64,000 bases of DNA from Siphonodentalium dalli (GCA_032622095.1 CP136063.1:90749980-90813979), one strand, 5' to 3'. Positions 10,673 to 22,734 are shown, counted from the stretch's first letter. Program-made: numbers and translations. Notes: a model not told the origin generated them from the sequence alone.

Positions 10673-11094
10673 AAATTCATTTTCAAACAATTCATGTGGA
10701 ATTGTGAGCAAATAATGAACAACTATGCTGCATGATACAATGTTCCCTGATATCACTAATCCTCGGACATGATTCTCTCAATCACGTTAGGATCAGCGGA
10801 TATTGTAATCTTATCTCGAGTAATACCATGAGTGATAACAGAACAGGAAAGTTAATACACTATATGATATTGTATAAACATGGTGATCAGTCTGTCCACA
10901 GAGTGGACACAGCACAGATCTCCGTGGGTCGACTCATATCTCCCTGACCATATTGTCTGTGAAGTGGTCATAAATGACCCCGCGATAATAGGAAGGCCTA
11001 TCTCACCAACAGGGTTGTTTGTCCATGGGGACACGATCATTTTATCTGTGTATTGACACCTGTGCTTTTAAGACTGACACCTCAAGTTCATAAC
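10673..11094. other. No gene or repeat recognised
   Basis: Overlapping short frames on both strands over 10732-11040, with no family resemblance. Confidence 0.45.
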
Positions 11095-11494
11095 TTAACC
11101 CTTTACCCAACAAACCGGCCAAAACCGGCCAAATAAAGCTTCAACAGCCTAAAATATCTTCGGTCTGTCTCAATAGAACCATACAAATATGGATATCATT
11201 GGAACCGGCTCCTTGACCACATTGTGATAGTTACAGTTATGCCCTGTGCCAATGCATTCTCTTATATATGCGAGTCGACCATATGTCGCCTCGCATATAT
11301 AAGAGAATGCATTGGCCTAAAAAAAATCTTTTTTTAACACTTTTTACCATTTTTTCTTACATTCTTTAACAATTTTATAATTTTTAATGTGTTAAGCCAA
11401 TGCATTCTCTTATATATGCGAGGCGACCTATGGTCGACTCGCATATATAAGAGAATGCATTGGCACAGGGCCCTTCTGTTGGGTAAAGGGTTAA
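11095..11494 (+). mobile_element. C2 element, complete (400 bp)
   Basis: The best-preserved copy in this orientation. TTAA ends are at 11095 and 11491. Spacer between the hairpins is AAAAAAATCTTTTTTTAACAC and further AT-rich sequence. Confidence 0.95.
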
Positions 11495-11609
11495 TACTTC
11501 AAAGACTGTTATCACATTTTGTTCCAACCAGTTATGAACCCTTTGTTTCTATTTTGTATGAGAAAGGCTATTCATGGTTTGACTTCCTTGAAGTTTATAT
11601 CATGATGAC

Positions 11610-11927
11610 CAAGCCATGGATATAATGTGTCTGTCATTTGCAGAATGAGGGCCCAAGAGGGTTAATTTAGCAGGATAGCATCAACAAATTCACCCTCTGG
11701 GGACCTCATTCTGCATAGGGAAGTATCTTTAGTCTCATAACATTATTTTACTTACTTATTTCCCTTCTGTTCACTTCAACTGGGGAATTTCAATGGTCTC
11801 CCATATCATTTGAGGCATTGGCAGAATGAGGTCCCCAGAGGGTGAATTTGGTATGCTAGCCCTCTGTGCAGGATATCGTTACTAAATTCACCCTCTGCTA
11901 ATGTCAGGCACACCAAATCCAGACTTG
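11610..11927. mobile_element. B element (hAT-like), shortened interior
   Basis: The termini resemble CAAGCC and its mirror (AGACTTG at the right). The 8 bases before and after are ATGATGAC and ATAATGAC, a one-mismatch target duplication. Both subterminal hairpins are present, the first with part of its loop deleted. Confidence 0.8.
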
Positions 11928-11929
11928 AT

Positions 11930-12070
11930 AATGACTTTTGAATACTAGCATATTCCTCAAAATTAAATCTTTATTTAATAACATGAAATATATAATTTAC
12001 TGAAATTTCAAAAATTTCAGTGCAAATTGGCGTTCAACATGCTTATATCTGCCCTTAAAAAAAAAACATT
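11930..12070 (+). repeat. Repeat M copy 2
   Basis: AACATGAAATATATAATTTA, AATTTCAGTGCAAATTGG and ATGCTTATATCTGCCCTTAA. It begins right after a B element. Confidence 0.8.
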
Positions 12071-12603
12071 TTTGGGAGATTTTAGAAATCACTGGTGTCA
12101 ATCCATAAAATTAATAAGGAAATAACAATAATTGTTATGTCAGCTTATTTTAATTGATTAAAAAAGCAAGCCAATTTCAAATATTATTTTTTCATTGGAA
12201 TTCTGATTGATTTCAAATTTGTTATTATTGAATGAATATATTTACATGATTTAATATACTGGTCAAGTTAGAATTTGAGTTTGGTCTGATGAATTTTGAA
12301 AGAGTTGTGTCCATTTTAAATAATTCACTTTATTATTTTGGTTTAAAAATTTAGATATTTTTAATTAGATCATTAAATGTTCTTGTTTATCAAAAGCAAA
12401 TATCCACACAAAAAAATATTTTTAAGCAATGTGTGGCCATGCAGCATTTTAATTCTGTATTTGACAGATGTGTGGCCATACTTCCTTTCATGATGTATTA
12501 AAATTAGATCTTGAAATGTAAATAGAGAATTTATTGATTGATGCCTGAAGGAGGATGGTTTATTTCAACACTTTCTTCCCTTTGTTATGAGCACTGCAAT
12601 AAA
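12071..12603. other. Very AT-rich filler
   Basis: No open frame of 60 codons and no inverted repeat seen. 13048-13549 and 14079-14739 are similar, apart from unsupported short frames at 14191-14688. Confidence 0.5.
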
Positions 12604-13047
12604 CAAACCTTGAAATAGTGTGTCTGTCATTTGCAGAATGAGGTCCCCAGGGGGATGAATTTAGTGATGCCACCCCGCACCGTGGGCTAGCATCACCAAA
12701 TTCATCCTCTGGTGACCTCATTTTGCTGAAGCTATTAGAAACCTGGAATCAGATTGAAGTTCCCCAGTTGAAGTTGGTGATGTTAACCCATTAGTCACCT
12801 CGATTATGCATTTTATCTTCTGCAAATTAGGGGATATAGAAACTGAACAAAAGGGAAAAAGTAAACTAAAAACTATGTTAATTTGAGACTATGGATACTA
12901 TCCAGAAGATGAGGTCTAAGAAGAATGAGTTCCCCAGAGGGTGAATTTAGTGATGCTAGCCCACTGTATGGGATAGCGTCACTAAATTACCCTCTAGGGA
13001 CCTCATTCTGCAAATGACAGACATACTATTTCCATTTTCAAGACTTG
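12604..13047. mobile_element. B element (hAT-like), near full length (444 bp)
   Basis: Ends CAAACCTTGAAATAGTGTG and its mirror; subterminal palindromes at about 12640-12725 and 12925-13010 are built from GCAGAATGAGGTCCCC and AGAGGGTGAATTTAGTG. The core contains CTTCTGCAAATTAGGGGATA. No clean target duplication is seen. Confidence 0.85.
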
Positions 13048-13549
13048 ACTATGCATGTAAACCATGATTTTAGCACTCTATTATTTCCTATTGGTACTTA
13101 CTGCATTCTCATCGGACATTTTATCACAATGGGAATATGGAATTGTAGTCTGCTCCAGCGGAAAATTACGTAGCTCTGTATGTGTCAGCTGTTAGAGCTT
13201 CAAAGGATATCACATGTCACCAGAGTATTAATCTGTCAATCAAACTTGATGTGTCGGATCGATACCGCTGATCGATGATTCATGAATTGAAACATTAAAA
13301 ATTCATTGCATTCTTTGATAAGTCCGTTTGAGATTGCAGTTTTATTTCTCGAGAAGCGCTGCACTCTGCAAAGTTAAAGGACATTGATTTACCATTTCAA
13401 ATTCTTAAACAACTGAATAGTAGCTTTCATTATCTGCGCTATTAAAAAAGTAGGTCATTTGGGAAGTATATCAAGTGACCGATGTCACATGTGTCATCAG
13501 AGACCAATATCTGGTCCATAAGTTTTTCCAGCTATATTTCGCTGTCATA

Positions 13550-13678
13550 CAGTAATGAACTCCTTAACCAAAGCAAAATTATGGGTAACTTTTCAGGATT
13601 TAGTCGGAAATATGGCTTGTTGCCATTCATCGGATAGCTCTCAGTGAGAGCTTTCCGATGAATGGCAACAAGCCATAT
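13550..13678. mobile_element. A element, right arm truncated
   Basis: The left end is CAGTAATGAACTCC, missing the CCCTAAATAATCG segment. The left arm, loop and first part of the right arm follow, ending at AAGCCATATTTT. Confidence 0.88.
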
Positions 13679-13943
13679 TTTCAGTGGTTTTCATTTGATT
13701 TTTGATAGCAAACTGTACATAATCAGAGAGCTGATATTTTAATTTGCACCATTTGGCTTCATTCGTCAAGAACGAATGGCAAAATCAGGCTAAATATTTA
13801 CAATTTACCTGGATCAGTCGTTATATTTTCTAATATGATACATCCAATATAGTTTGATTTTTTGCCAATAATTGTAGTTTATCATGGCATAGTATGGCAT
13901 TAACCCCCTCATAGCCCAATGCTTGTTTTAAGAAATGAGAAAT

Positions 13944-14078
13944 TTAAGCCTTTCTTGATGGGAGCTGTGCTGATGCAGCATTAAAGATCCTGTGCCAGTG
14001 CATTCTCTTATATATGCCAGTCTCCCATAGGTAGCCTCGCATATGTAAGAGAATGACTGGCTAACAGTGCAGGGTTAA
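13944..14078 (+). mobile_element. C1 element with a single hairpin
   Basis: TTAAGCCTTTCTTGATGGG start, one hairpin (14000-14060) with loop CAGTCTCCCATAGGTAGCC, then GCAGGGTTAA. The second hairpin and the normal right end are deleted. Confidence 0.85.
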
Positions 14079-14739
14079 GATGTCCATTATTTTGTTAACG
14101 ATGACTTTACGAAATAACGTACATTACTAAAAATATATAGAAAATATAATTGAAAGGGTGGGTTCAATTTTAAAAAGCCAGCCCAATGTTTCACCCAAGA
14201 GGGCTATCATCCCATACATGACCGTTCAACATTACATTCTCCAAGCCCTGTGTATACCATCGTGAATATTGAATTGTCAGTTTGAAAGACTGAAAAAAGC
14301 ACAAGATATATTGCTTTAAATGGATTTTATACAACCAAGTTTGTAAACAACATGTGGTGTGGCTGTGGTCTACCACATCCTCAGGTTAGAGTGGGTTTCT
14401 TCTGGCTAGTGTGGGTTCGATAGGTGTTGTAACACTATTTTGGTTGTCTCGCCATGGAGTGTTTTAATTGTTGAAGTGAATGACTGAAGCAAACACACCA
14501 AATGGCTCCGCAAACATAGCCGAGGGTATAATTAGTAGAGGTCTCCACTGACATGCTGGGTAAAGTGACATCATTCCCACGCAAATTAACACGGTATTGG
14601 TTAATATGGAGATACATGCATGCACTGAGGTACTAAGGAGTATGATCCCTCTTGAAGAATAGAAGCTGACAATAAAACAATAAAACAATGATATGTTAAT
14701 CCAGAAATGAAATTAGGATATACTAAATAAAGCATCACT

Positions 14740-14964
14740 GATGAACAATTATCCCATAGGAAATGTTCAGATAATAAAATTATTAATGTTCTGATAATAA
14801 ACTTATTATCTAAACATTTCCCTCTGATAAATAGGTCTCCTTCTGCACTTTTATCTGTCTGCTGCTTTTATGACCTTAGCATCCCTCCAATCAATAACAA
14901 AACATTCCAATTTACACTTTTTAGCTCACCTGGGAGAATCCATTTAGTATAGAAAGGGTTTAAG
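14740..14964 (-). mobile_element. D element, one end
   Basis: The TAAAATTATTAATG / AATAAACTTATTATC central inverted repeat and GGGAGAATCCATTTAGTATA, then GAAAGGGTTTAA, are clear. The opposite end (ACTAAATACTC) is missing, leaving only ATCCCATAGGAAATG. Confidence 0.82.
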
Positions 14965-15170
14965 ACATATTATTAGCAGGGATATGCTCACAGTGAGGGG
15001 GGGGCACTGGGGAGGGAACACCCACCACTCCAAATTATCACCCAGAAGTCACTCCATGTTCAAACAGAAACATCCAGCAAATATATTGTTCATGATGGTA
15101 CCCACTTAGCAAAATTATGCAAGTTGTTTATGAAATTAACATTCTGCCCGACAGTGACGACCTGTTACTA

Positions 15171-15383
15171 CAGTAATGTCCTAAATAATCAACTACTTAA
15201 CCACAGAAGAATCATGGGCAACTTTTCAGAATTTAGTCAGAAATATGGCTTGTTACCATTCGTCGGAAAGCTCTCATTCAGAGCTTTCCGATGAATGGCA
15301 ACAAGCCATATTTCCGACTAAATCCTGAAAAGTTACCCATAATTCTGCTGTGGTTAAGGAGTCGATTATTTAGGGCATTAATG
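15171..15383. mobile_element. A element, full length (213 bp)
   Basis: Both arms run to the tips, with TA at each side. The left arm carries several changes (AACTACTT, GAAGAATCATGGGCAAC) not shared by the right arm, so this is an older copy. The right tip is CATTAATG in place of CATTACTG. Confidence 0.93.
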
Positions 15384-15699
15384 TATTTTATGGCCAATCT
15401 GGTCAGCATTGGCACTGAAAGAGTTAATTAATAACCCCCTATTTCTTTGAAGCCTTATCTGTTATATATTTGTTTTGTCATTAATTGCGGGACATAAACA
15501 AATAATTTAATCATAAGCTGTCAATTCGCGATATACTTCAATTCATCTATCTGTCATTTAATTGACTGGGCTGAATATCGGTCAATAAACTTAATTGCAA
15601 TTGATTGATTATGATGGTATGGGTGTGGCTCCATGCGAAAGTACAGATGTATGACCTAGCTATGGGATATATATGCCATTTTTGTTGTCAAAATTTCTA

Positions 15700-15873
15700 T
15701 TTCAATTATAATAAAGAAAATTTCCAGAGGATTGAGATGAGGACTAAGCAGAATGAGGTCCCCAGAGGGTGAATTTGGTGATGCTATCCCGTTATGCGGG
15801 ATAGCATCACTAAATTCACCCTCTTGGGACCTCATTCTGGAAATGACTGCATGGCTCACTAAACTCAGACTTG
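15700..15873 (-). mobile_element. B element, right third only
   Basis: One near-perfect hairpin (15737-15840) around CTATCCCGTTATGCGGGATAG, then the end AAACTCAGACTTG. The left hairpin and core are absent. Confidence 0.85.
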
Positions 15874-16227
15874 AACTGCTGTCAGAATAATCAGAGGGTG
15901 CTGGAATGGATCTTGTGTTGGCATCACACATGATCCCTGGAATTATCAGCTAAACGCTGTCTAAACTGGCGTCAGTTACAGAGCTGGTGACGTTAATAAC
16001 GGAGGTATACTGATTTATTGTGTGACTTTATAACCAGTGTTTAGTATCAGTATAACATACATAACCAGTGTTTAATATCAGTCTAATAGTTTGTACCTAT
16101 AAATTAAACTGTCATTGTCATAATAAATGTTTCTGGTGTGTTTATCATTGTGTACTGACTACACCCAGTCACGGTACTAGTGTGTCACTCATGATGTTTA
16201 TAAAGTTACTGCTGAGAAAGTACATTT

Positions 16228-16603
16228 TAAAGTGATGTGAAACACTCCGGTTGGGTGATCAAATAGAAATGGAGAATAATCTTGCTCAAAGTAGTTATTT
16301 TTATGAATATTAATCCAAATTTACAACACGCACCGTCTATCTTATATATTTATTAAATGCATTGAGTATCAATGGCGAAATCATTTGCGTTTGTTTATCG
16401 CTGATTGTTGCGTCCCGAATCGAGATGTAAATATTTACAATTGAGCATAGTTCAGACGGTGTTTTCTATGGAGTTGTATGGTCGATTTCTTTGAGATTTT
16501 CGACGATGTTAGTATAATGCTACATTCCCCCAGTTGGCATAGTGCCTGAGTACTAATTTATCAGTTTCACGCACCCGAACAAGTCTATAATATGTCTTTA
16601 AAG
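16228..16603 (+). repeat. Repeat H copy 1
   Basis: Shares AAGTGATGTGAAACACTCCG, GAGAATAATCTTGCTCAAAG, TTGAGATTTTCGACGATG and TTATCAGTTTCACGCACC with 50842-51113, with an extra segment of about 110 bp in the middle. Confidence 0.85.
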
Positions 16604-16689
16604 ATATTGAAGACTCCAGTGTAATTGTTTTCAGAATTTATTCTAATAGCTTTTCATTCAGATTCTGGGGTGTAAAACATGTTTAATTA

Positions 16690-18210
16690 TATAAAGATAC
16701 TTAATCGGAATTAATGCTCCTAAATTTCTATTTCGTGACTTTTGATTCGAGTTGAGGAACCCATCAAAGCTCAGAGTTAGGCCTAAAAAAACAACTTATT
16801 TGTTTCCTATTACAGTGCCAAAAAATTCCAGGTAGGTACATGTAGGTAGGGATTTTTTATTTTTGGTAATATTTTTTTATTTTTCCCCCGAACAGTACAT
16901 TAATGCTTACTCTTTATACTTGTGTTAAGGCTGTCCATGTATATTGCAAGTAAACAGTTAATGTAGCACAATAATATGATAAGTATTGTCAATGTGAACA
17001 AACAAATGCCTCCCAGGCTCTCAATTATGCAGCTCTCTTGTAATTATTCTCTCAGTTTAGATTGTGGTGGCACATCTTCCTCAGAGCACAATATTGACAT
17101 ATCAACAGGCCCAAGACATACACCATAATAGGGCTTTTCTATTACTTTATAATAACATAACTTGTATGATATTAATTCAAACCTCACTTAAATATTTGGT
17201 CATACACCTCAGGATCTAAGACACATATCTCACATGCGCCTCAGACTCATTTCACAGGGTGTAAATGTTCCTCAGACACCCCTCAACTGCACTGAAATAT
17301 AAAGTCCCACACCACACTGAAAATGGTACCACAGGCCACGCCTTGACTGAGGTACCACACCTCAGCATTCAAATTGGCCTCAACTTTGAAGTTCCTTATA
17401 CACACTGGCATATGCATGCTTGTAAATTTGATACATCATACACCCAAACAAACCAGTAGATAATTTCATGTGCTTTTTTAGTGCCCATCACAGAAGGGTG
17501 TTTGATATGGTAGACATGCAGTCATCTTTATACTGTCTGTATACATACTAGTAACTATGCATGAACACTATGAATCCTTGATTGACTGGGGAGAGGAACT
17601 TTAAATTCTGATATATAATGTCTTCTAAATGTATATTGCTCTCTAACAGATAAGACTTCTTCCCACAATACATGGGAGTTGAACAAACAAGATTACCACA
17701 GGCAGGTTTTAAAGACTGCAGATTTATTGGTGAGATTGGGATTCATCTGCAACCACAAATGGACATGTATTTTAATAGAAGTAAATTGTTTTTGAAAATT
17801 CCATCTAAAATTATTGCTGCTTAATGTAAACATAGTATATAGTATATATTTAACGATATAGATGTGTTTACATGCCAATTACATGCATTAAAAAAAAAAA
17901 ACCGGAAACACAGATGTTTTTTTTTTTGGCCCTATCAGATGTTCATATTTTGAAATATGTTATTTTTCACCACCTGGAATATTTGGCAGCTTGCAAATAT
18001 TCGACAAATCGACCGACATACTCTCGATACCAAATTGTGTTGAACAAAATGTTGATATATAACACGTTTTGGAAAATTAATTGTACCGGTATACTAGAGT
18101 TGACAGTGGTTAGCATTATTTTTTGGTAATTAATTGATTCTGAGATCTAAAAGGGTCTTTTTTTAAGAAATGTTGTTGTTGTTGGAATCTGATGATACCG
18201 GGAGCATCAA
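16690..18210 (+). repeat. Repeat J copy 1, interrupted
   Basis: The left part (16690-16779: TCGAGTTGAGGAACCCATCA) and right part (17933-18210: GTTGAACAAAATGTTGATA, GTTGTTGGAATCTGATGAT) flank the large G-ended element. Joined order agrees with the copy at 43215. Confidence 0.8.
16780..17932. mobile_element. Large G-ended element (1,153 bp) inside repeat J
   Basis: TA-GGCCTAAAAAAACAAC with TTATTTGTTTCC at the left; ACCGGAAACACAGATG, a T run and GGCCC-TA at the right. Both ends resemble the G family tips. Repeat J sequence lies on both sides. The interior has CTCAG-rich stretches and no long open frame, so it is non-autonomous. Confidence 0.75.
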
Positions 18211-19821
18211 AAGCCTAGAAGTTCCATCCAGCAGATATGATTTTCTGGTTTCTATAAAGCCATTTTCACAAAAAGAAAAGCAACCATTTGGCAAAGTGTG
18301 GTCAAGCAGTATATTATATGGGATCTAAAATTAAGCATGCAATTCTGTGAACCTGAGCAAATCTTGCAGTAAATTTGGGCTTGATCAGCATCGACATATC
18401 TCAGATGACATTTCTGAGACAATCGCTGCTTTGGAACAAGTTTAATGGCCAGTAGTCATTGCAATAATATGAATCTATTATGATCTCAGGTGCGGTATAT
18501 GTTATCAGAGTCGGATCATGTATTTATTATATGAGGTACCAATACATCACCATATATTATAGCTGTCTTTCTGTATGTTGAATAGACGCCAATGTCGGGA
18601 CTAATCGGCGGTGAATACACATTCATCGACCATCATGCTCGAGTGAGCACTAGACACCTCAGTTAATGATTGCAACTAAAACCCATAAATTAGCGCTATT
18701 TGTGTATAATGGTTAAGTAAATTGTCAATTTTATCCGTTAGCCGACCACTTTAGTTGAGTATGTTTAACAAACTGTTTCAATAGGTGTTTTAGCTCAGTT
18801 GTCAATATGACTTACCATGCATTCAGTCTTGCTTTACAGATATGATGTATTGCGAAATATGAAACCTGTCAAAAATCCATTTATGAAGATTCGGTTTCAC
18901 CTTGAAGAACCCTTGCAATAATCACATCTATAATCTAACACCAATTCAGTCTTTGTTATGTTTCCTTATCCACATAATTGTGATAATGACTGAAAATGAG
19001 TCACTTTAACCCATCTTTACTAAATTGAAACCCCCATCCTTTATAAAATTACATGTACTATGGTAGCTATATATAGGGCCAGGCCTGCTGAGTTGAAAAC
19101 ATAAACCTTCTTTATTTAAATCTCAACAGACTTTTATCAATTTTCTTTCTCATTCTTTAAGGCACAGACTGATGTTCGTAAATTATTAAATAGACCATGT
19201 TTCCGTCTTCAGTTGTAAAGCTCGTAGATAACATCATGGATGTTCCTGATTATACAACACAACTTGGTACAAATCCTAGTCTCATTAGATCTTATCCAAA
19301 CCTCATAACAAAGAGCTAACAATGCTCTCACGATTATAATGATCAGATAATATTGATCTATTTACGAAACTCAACAATGTTAGTCATGAAAATTTCATTA
19401 GTTGATGGATTAAAATTAAACTTATTAATGGAAATGTATCTACTTACGAAATTACGAAAGTAACAATGTTTTCATTAAAGACACTATATATTCCCGGCAC
19501 CACTGCCAAGAACAACTGCAAATTTAGTTTGTTAAACATATTTCACCTAAAAGCAGGGGCAGCAGTGCATGGGGCAGAGGGTTGTATCACACTCGCCCTT
19601 AATTGCTTCTGCCACCCTTGCCTGAAAGTGCTTAAAATACAGATTACGACCAAAAATGTAACAGTGTTCTAAAAATAGCCACATTTTCTTCCCAATTCAA
19701 CGAAACGGGATAAAATGAAATTATTTTCTAACAACTAGAGGTCCTGTTGAAGGATCTTGACTCAAAAATATAATTTTACCCCGGAATCTATAAGAAGGTT
19801 CAAGGAGGAGATACACCACCT
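18211..19821. other. 1.6 kb without recognised features
   Basis: One 68-codon frame (19466-19672) without motifs. This is one of the longest stretches free of the window's repeat families, and so a candidate for intron or unique intergenic DNA. Confidence 0.45.
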
Positions 19822-20239
19822 GTAACACTTTCTATCCTGAATGGATTCTCCCATTCAGTTATTAAAGTATACATGAGGAATGATCTATTATTCATTCTGG
19901 AGGGGTGTTCAGGAAAAATAAGCAGACAACTGATAATAAAAGAACAGAAGGAAGCCTATTTATTGGAGGGAAATGTTAAGATAATAAGTTCAATGGTTGT
20001 TCGTTAAATTATCTGACCATTTCCTATTAAAGGTACAGTAATGCCTAAATAATCAACTTCTTAACCACAGCAGAATTATGGGTAACTTTTCAGGATTTAG
20101 TCGGAAATATGGCTTGTTGCCATTCATCGGAAAGCTCTCAGAAAAGTTACCCATAATTCTGCTGTGGTTAAGGAGTCGATTATTTAGGGCATTACTGTAA
20201 CTACTCATCAAAATGAGTATTTAGCATAGAAAGGGTTAC
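19822..20239 (+). mobile_element. D element with an A insertion
   Basis: GTAACACTTTCTATCCTGAA start (TTAA decayed) and TATTTAGCATAGAAAGGGTT end. The inverted repeat around AAGTTCAATGGTTGTTCG is diverged. Confidence 0.88.
20036..20197. mobile_element. A element with deleted central hairpin, nested in D
   Basis: The left arm runs to GGAAAGCTCTCAG and then joins AAAAGTTACCCATAATT of the right arm, removing about 50 bp of inner right arm. Both tips and TA flanks are present. Confidence 0.92.
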
Positions 20240-20590
20240 ACTCATAGAAATAACAAAGATGAAGGGTTAACGTGTACATTGTAATGGGCAGAAATGAAAC
20301 ATTTCTAAAGTGTAACAATTCAAAGAATATTTGGGTTTTGATCGGAGTAAATTAAGTCATTAAATGGCCTCCCACGTGGCGATGCACTGTTAGACTTCCA
20401 CGTTATCGGGCATCTGTTTGCAGAACATTTTCCAATCGTGGAGAAACTGGTCTATATTAGTTCGTAATGATCAGTGTATTGTACTGCCGAGAACAATTCT
20501 CTGTCAGTCCATTTGTTCTGTTATCTATCAGAACGCATCAATGTCTTACATGTAAAACCTAGACTGAAGTCTATTCCTGGAGGCCATCGT

Positions 20591-20907
20591 CAAGCCTGAA
20601 TTTAGTGTGTCTGATATTTGAAGAAAGAGGTCTCCAGAGGGTGAATTTAGTGTGCTATCCCACACAGTGGGCTAGAATAACCAAATTCACCTCTGTGGAC
20701 CTCATTCTGCTTAGGCCTCATCTTCTGGGAAGTATCTATAGTCTCTAATTACTTTTCCCCTTCTGTTCAGTTTCTATATCCCCCACTTTGCAGAAGATAA
20801 AATGCATAATCAAGGTTACTAATGGATGAAGGTGCAGGATAGCGCCACTAAATTCACCCTCCGGGGACCTCATTCTGCAAATAACAGACACACTATTTAC
20901 AGACTTG
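20591..20907. mobile_element. B element, internal deletion
   Basis: Starts CAAGCCTGAATTTAGTGTG. The left hairpin is complete, but the right hairpin retains only its outer arm (AAATTCACCCTCCGGGGACC). Ends AGACTTG. Confidence 0.85.
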
Positions 20908-21037
20908 AAGTCAAACCTAGCAAGTAATTGTTCATTGTGTTGGGTTGGGGTGTTGTGAAAATGGTGGAATTTAAGTTTTGGGGGGGGGTGAAAACAGCAA
21001 CAAATGAATGAAATACTAAATTATATAGGACTATTTA

Positions 21038-21130
21038 CAGTAAAGTCCTAAATAATTGACTCCTAAACCACAGCAGAATTATGGGAAATTTTTCAGGATT
21101 TAGTTGGAAATATGGCTTGTTGCCATTCAT
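21038..21130 (+). mobile_element. A element left half (ACCCC-type subfamily), cut by a C2 element
   Basis: The tip CAGTAAAGTCCTAAATAAT, then CTCCTAAACCACAG and ATGGGAAATTTTTCAGG mark a subfamily also seen at 31185, 61427 and 63015. The sequence stops at TTGCCATTCAT, where the TTAA of a C2 element begins. Confidence 0.85.
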
Positions 21131-21442
21131 TAACCCTTTACCCAACAGAATGGCCCTGTGCCAATGCATTCTCTTATATATGCGAGTCGACCATAGGTCG
21201 CCTCGCATATATAAGAGAATGCATTGGCTTAACATATTTTTTTAGGCCAATGCATTCTCTTATATATGCGAGGCGACCTATGGTCGACTCGCATATATAA
21301 GAGAATGCATTGGCACAGGGCATAACTGTAACCATCACAATGTGGTCAATGAACCGGTTCCAATGATATCCATATTTGTATGGTGTTATTGAGACAGACC
21401 GAAGATATTTTAGGCTGTTGAAGCTTTATTTGGGCGTTTTGT
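21130..21442 (-). mobile_element. C2 element truncated, inside a half A element
   Basis: TTAACCCTTTACCCAACAG start and both hairpins with a spacer shortened to about 20 bases. The arm ends at GCTTTATTTGGGCG instead of GGCCGG...GGGTTAA, and runs straight into TTGTTGCCATTCATTAA, a repeat of the left flank. Confidence 0.88.
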
Positions 21443-21687
21443 TGCCATTCATTAATACAGATGTTCTTTGTCAATTCTTCCCTGATACTGTAAAATTGGA
21501 AGAGCATTCATCTCATTTCTTTGTGAAAAGTTAAAATAATGAATTTTTTATCACCCAGATCATTTGAGAAAATCTTTTTTATAGTGTATTGAGTATGTAA
21601 ATGTATGCAAGTATCTTGTATATTCATCAACCTATGATCTTTTTCACCATGTAATCAAGCAGGTACAATCTCAAGGACTAGCTTAGG

Positions 21688-22083
21688 GCCAAAACAAAAA
21701 ACTTCTCTGTTTCTGATAACATTGGGAAAATTTTCTTTTTAAACCTTTCAGCCGAAAGCGTTATAACATGGAAGTCATGGTGCAATGGAATATGGTAGAT
21801 CCATGTCTATTGAAAATAGGCCAAGCATGAAGCATTGGATAAAAGAATGCTGTCCCTTGAATTCATTCACTCTGCAGTAAGATCTCAACCAACGTTGAGC
21901 TTAATATCCCACTTGTTTTTGCTTTTGGGATTGGGGAAAATGATAAATATTCACATTGAGACTCTAACAGGTAACTATATAGACAAGCTTTCTGGAGAAA
22001 ATTGAAAACAAAAATTGAGGCAGGCAAGAAAATCTCAGCCAGGCAGGGTATAGGAAACAAAGAGGTCTTTTTTTTTTTGGCCT
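21688..22083 (+). mobile_element. G element, complete (about 396 bp)
   Basis: TTA-GGGCCAAAACAAAAAAC left end, AGAGGTCTTTTTTTTTTTGG then CCTAA right end, TA on each side. It contains TTTTTAAACCTTTCAGCC, the intact equivalent of the TTAA site filled at 8818. Confidence 0.88.
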
Positions 22084-22376
22084 AACCAATCTATTTCATA
22101 TAACCTTCCTAAATGGTGTAAACTACCAATTTCGACCCATCTCAAACTTCCAAACCGGGCTTGCTCTGTTATTTAGACACGTCCATGATCTATGGAGATA
22201 TAGCGATAATTGAGGCACGGTCATGAACCATGGACATAGATTTGTCCATGATATTTGTGTCCTCGATTCGTAATAAGCATATTATAAACTACATGCAATC
22301 ATATATTAATAACGAGGACTGATATTATAGACACATCATTATGATCATGACTCAACCCTGCAGTGATATGCCTGTT

Positions 22377-22734
22377 ATCCAAATCTGATTATAGTTTATC
22401 ATTCATTTGCAGAATGAGGTCCCCAGAGGGTGAATTTAGTTATGCTATCCTGCATAGTGGGCTAGCATCACCAAATTGACCCTCTGGGGACCTCATTCTG
22501 TATGGCCTCCTCTGCTATGGGAGATATAGACTAAGACTGAAGTTCCCAAATGGTGAATATTGTGATGTAGACCCTTTGTGAACCTCGATTATTAAAGCAA
22601 TGTGTCGTCTGCCAATTTGGGGATATCGAGAAACTAAACTAGAAACGAAATAGAATCTATGTGAAGAAGTTTCTATAGAAATTTGATAATAAAGAAACTT
22701 TCCAGAGAAGATGAGACAAAAGCAGAATGAGGTC
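22377..22734 (+). mobile_element. B element, variant core, right end missing
   Basis: The left hairpin is complete. The core carries the CCCAAATGGTGAATATTGTG variant also seen at 45703. The sequence is lost after GCAGAATGAGGTC at the second hairpin. Confidence 0.8.
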
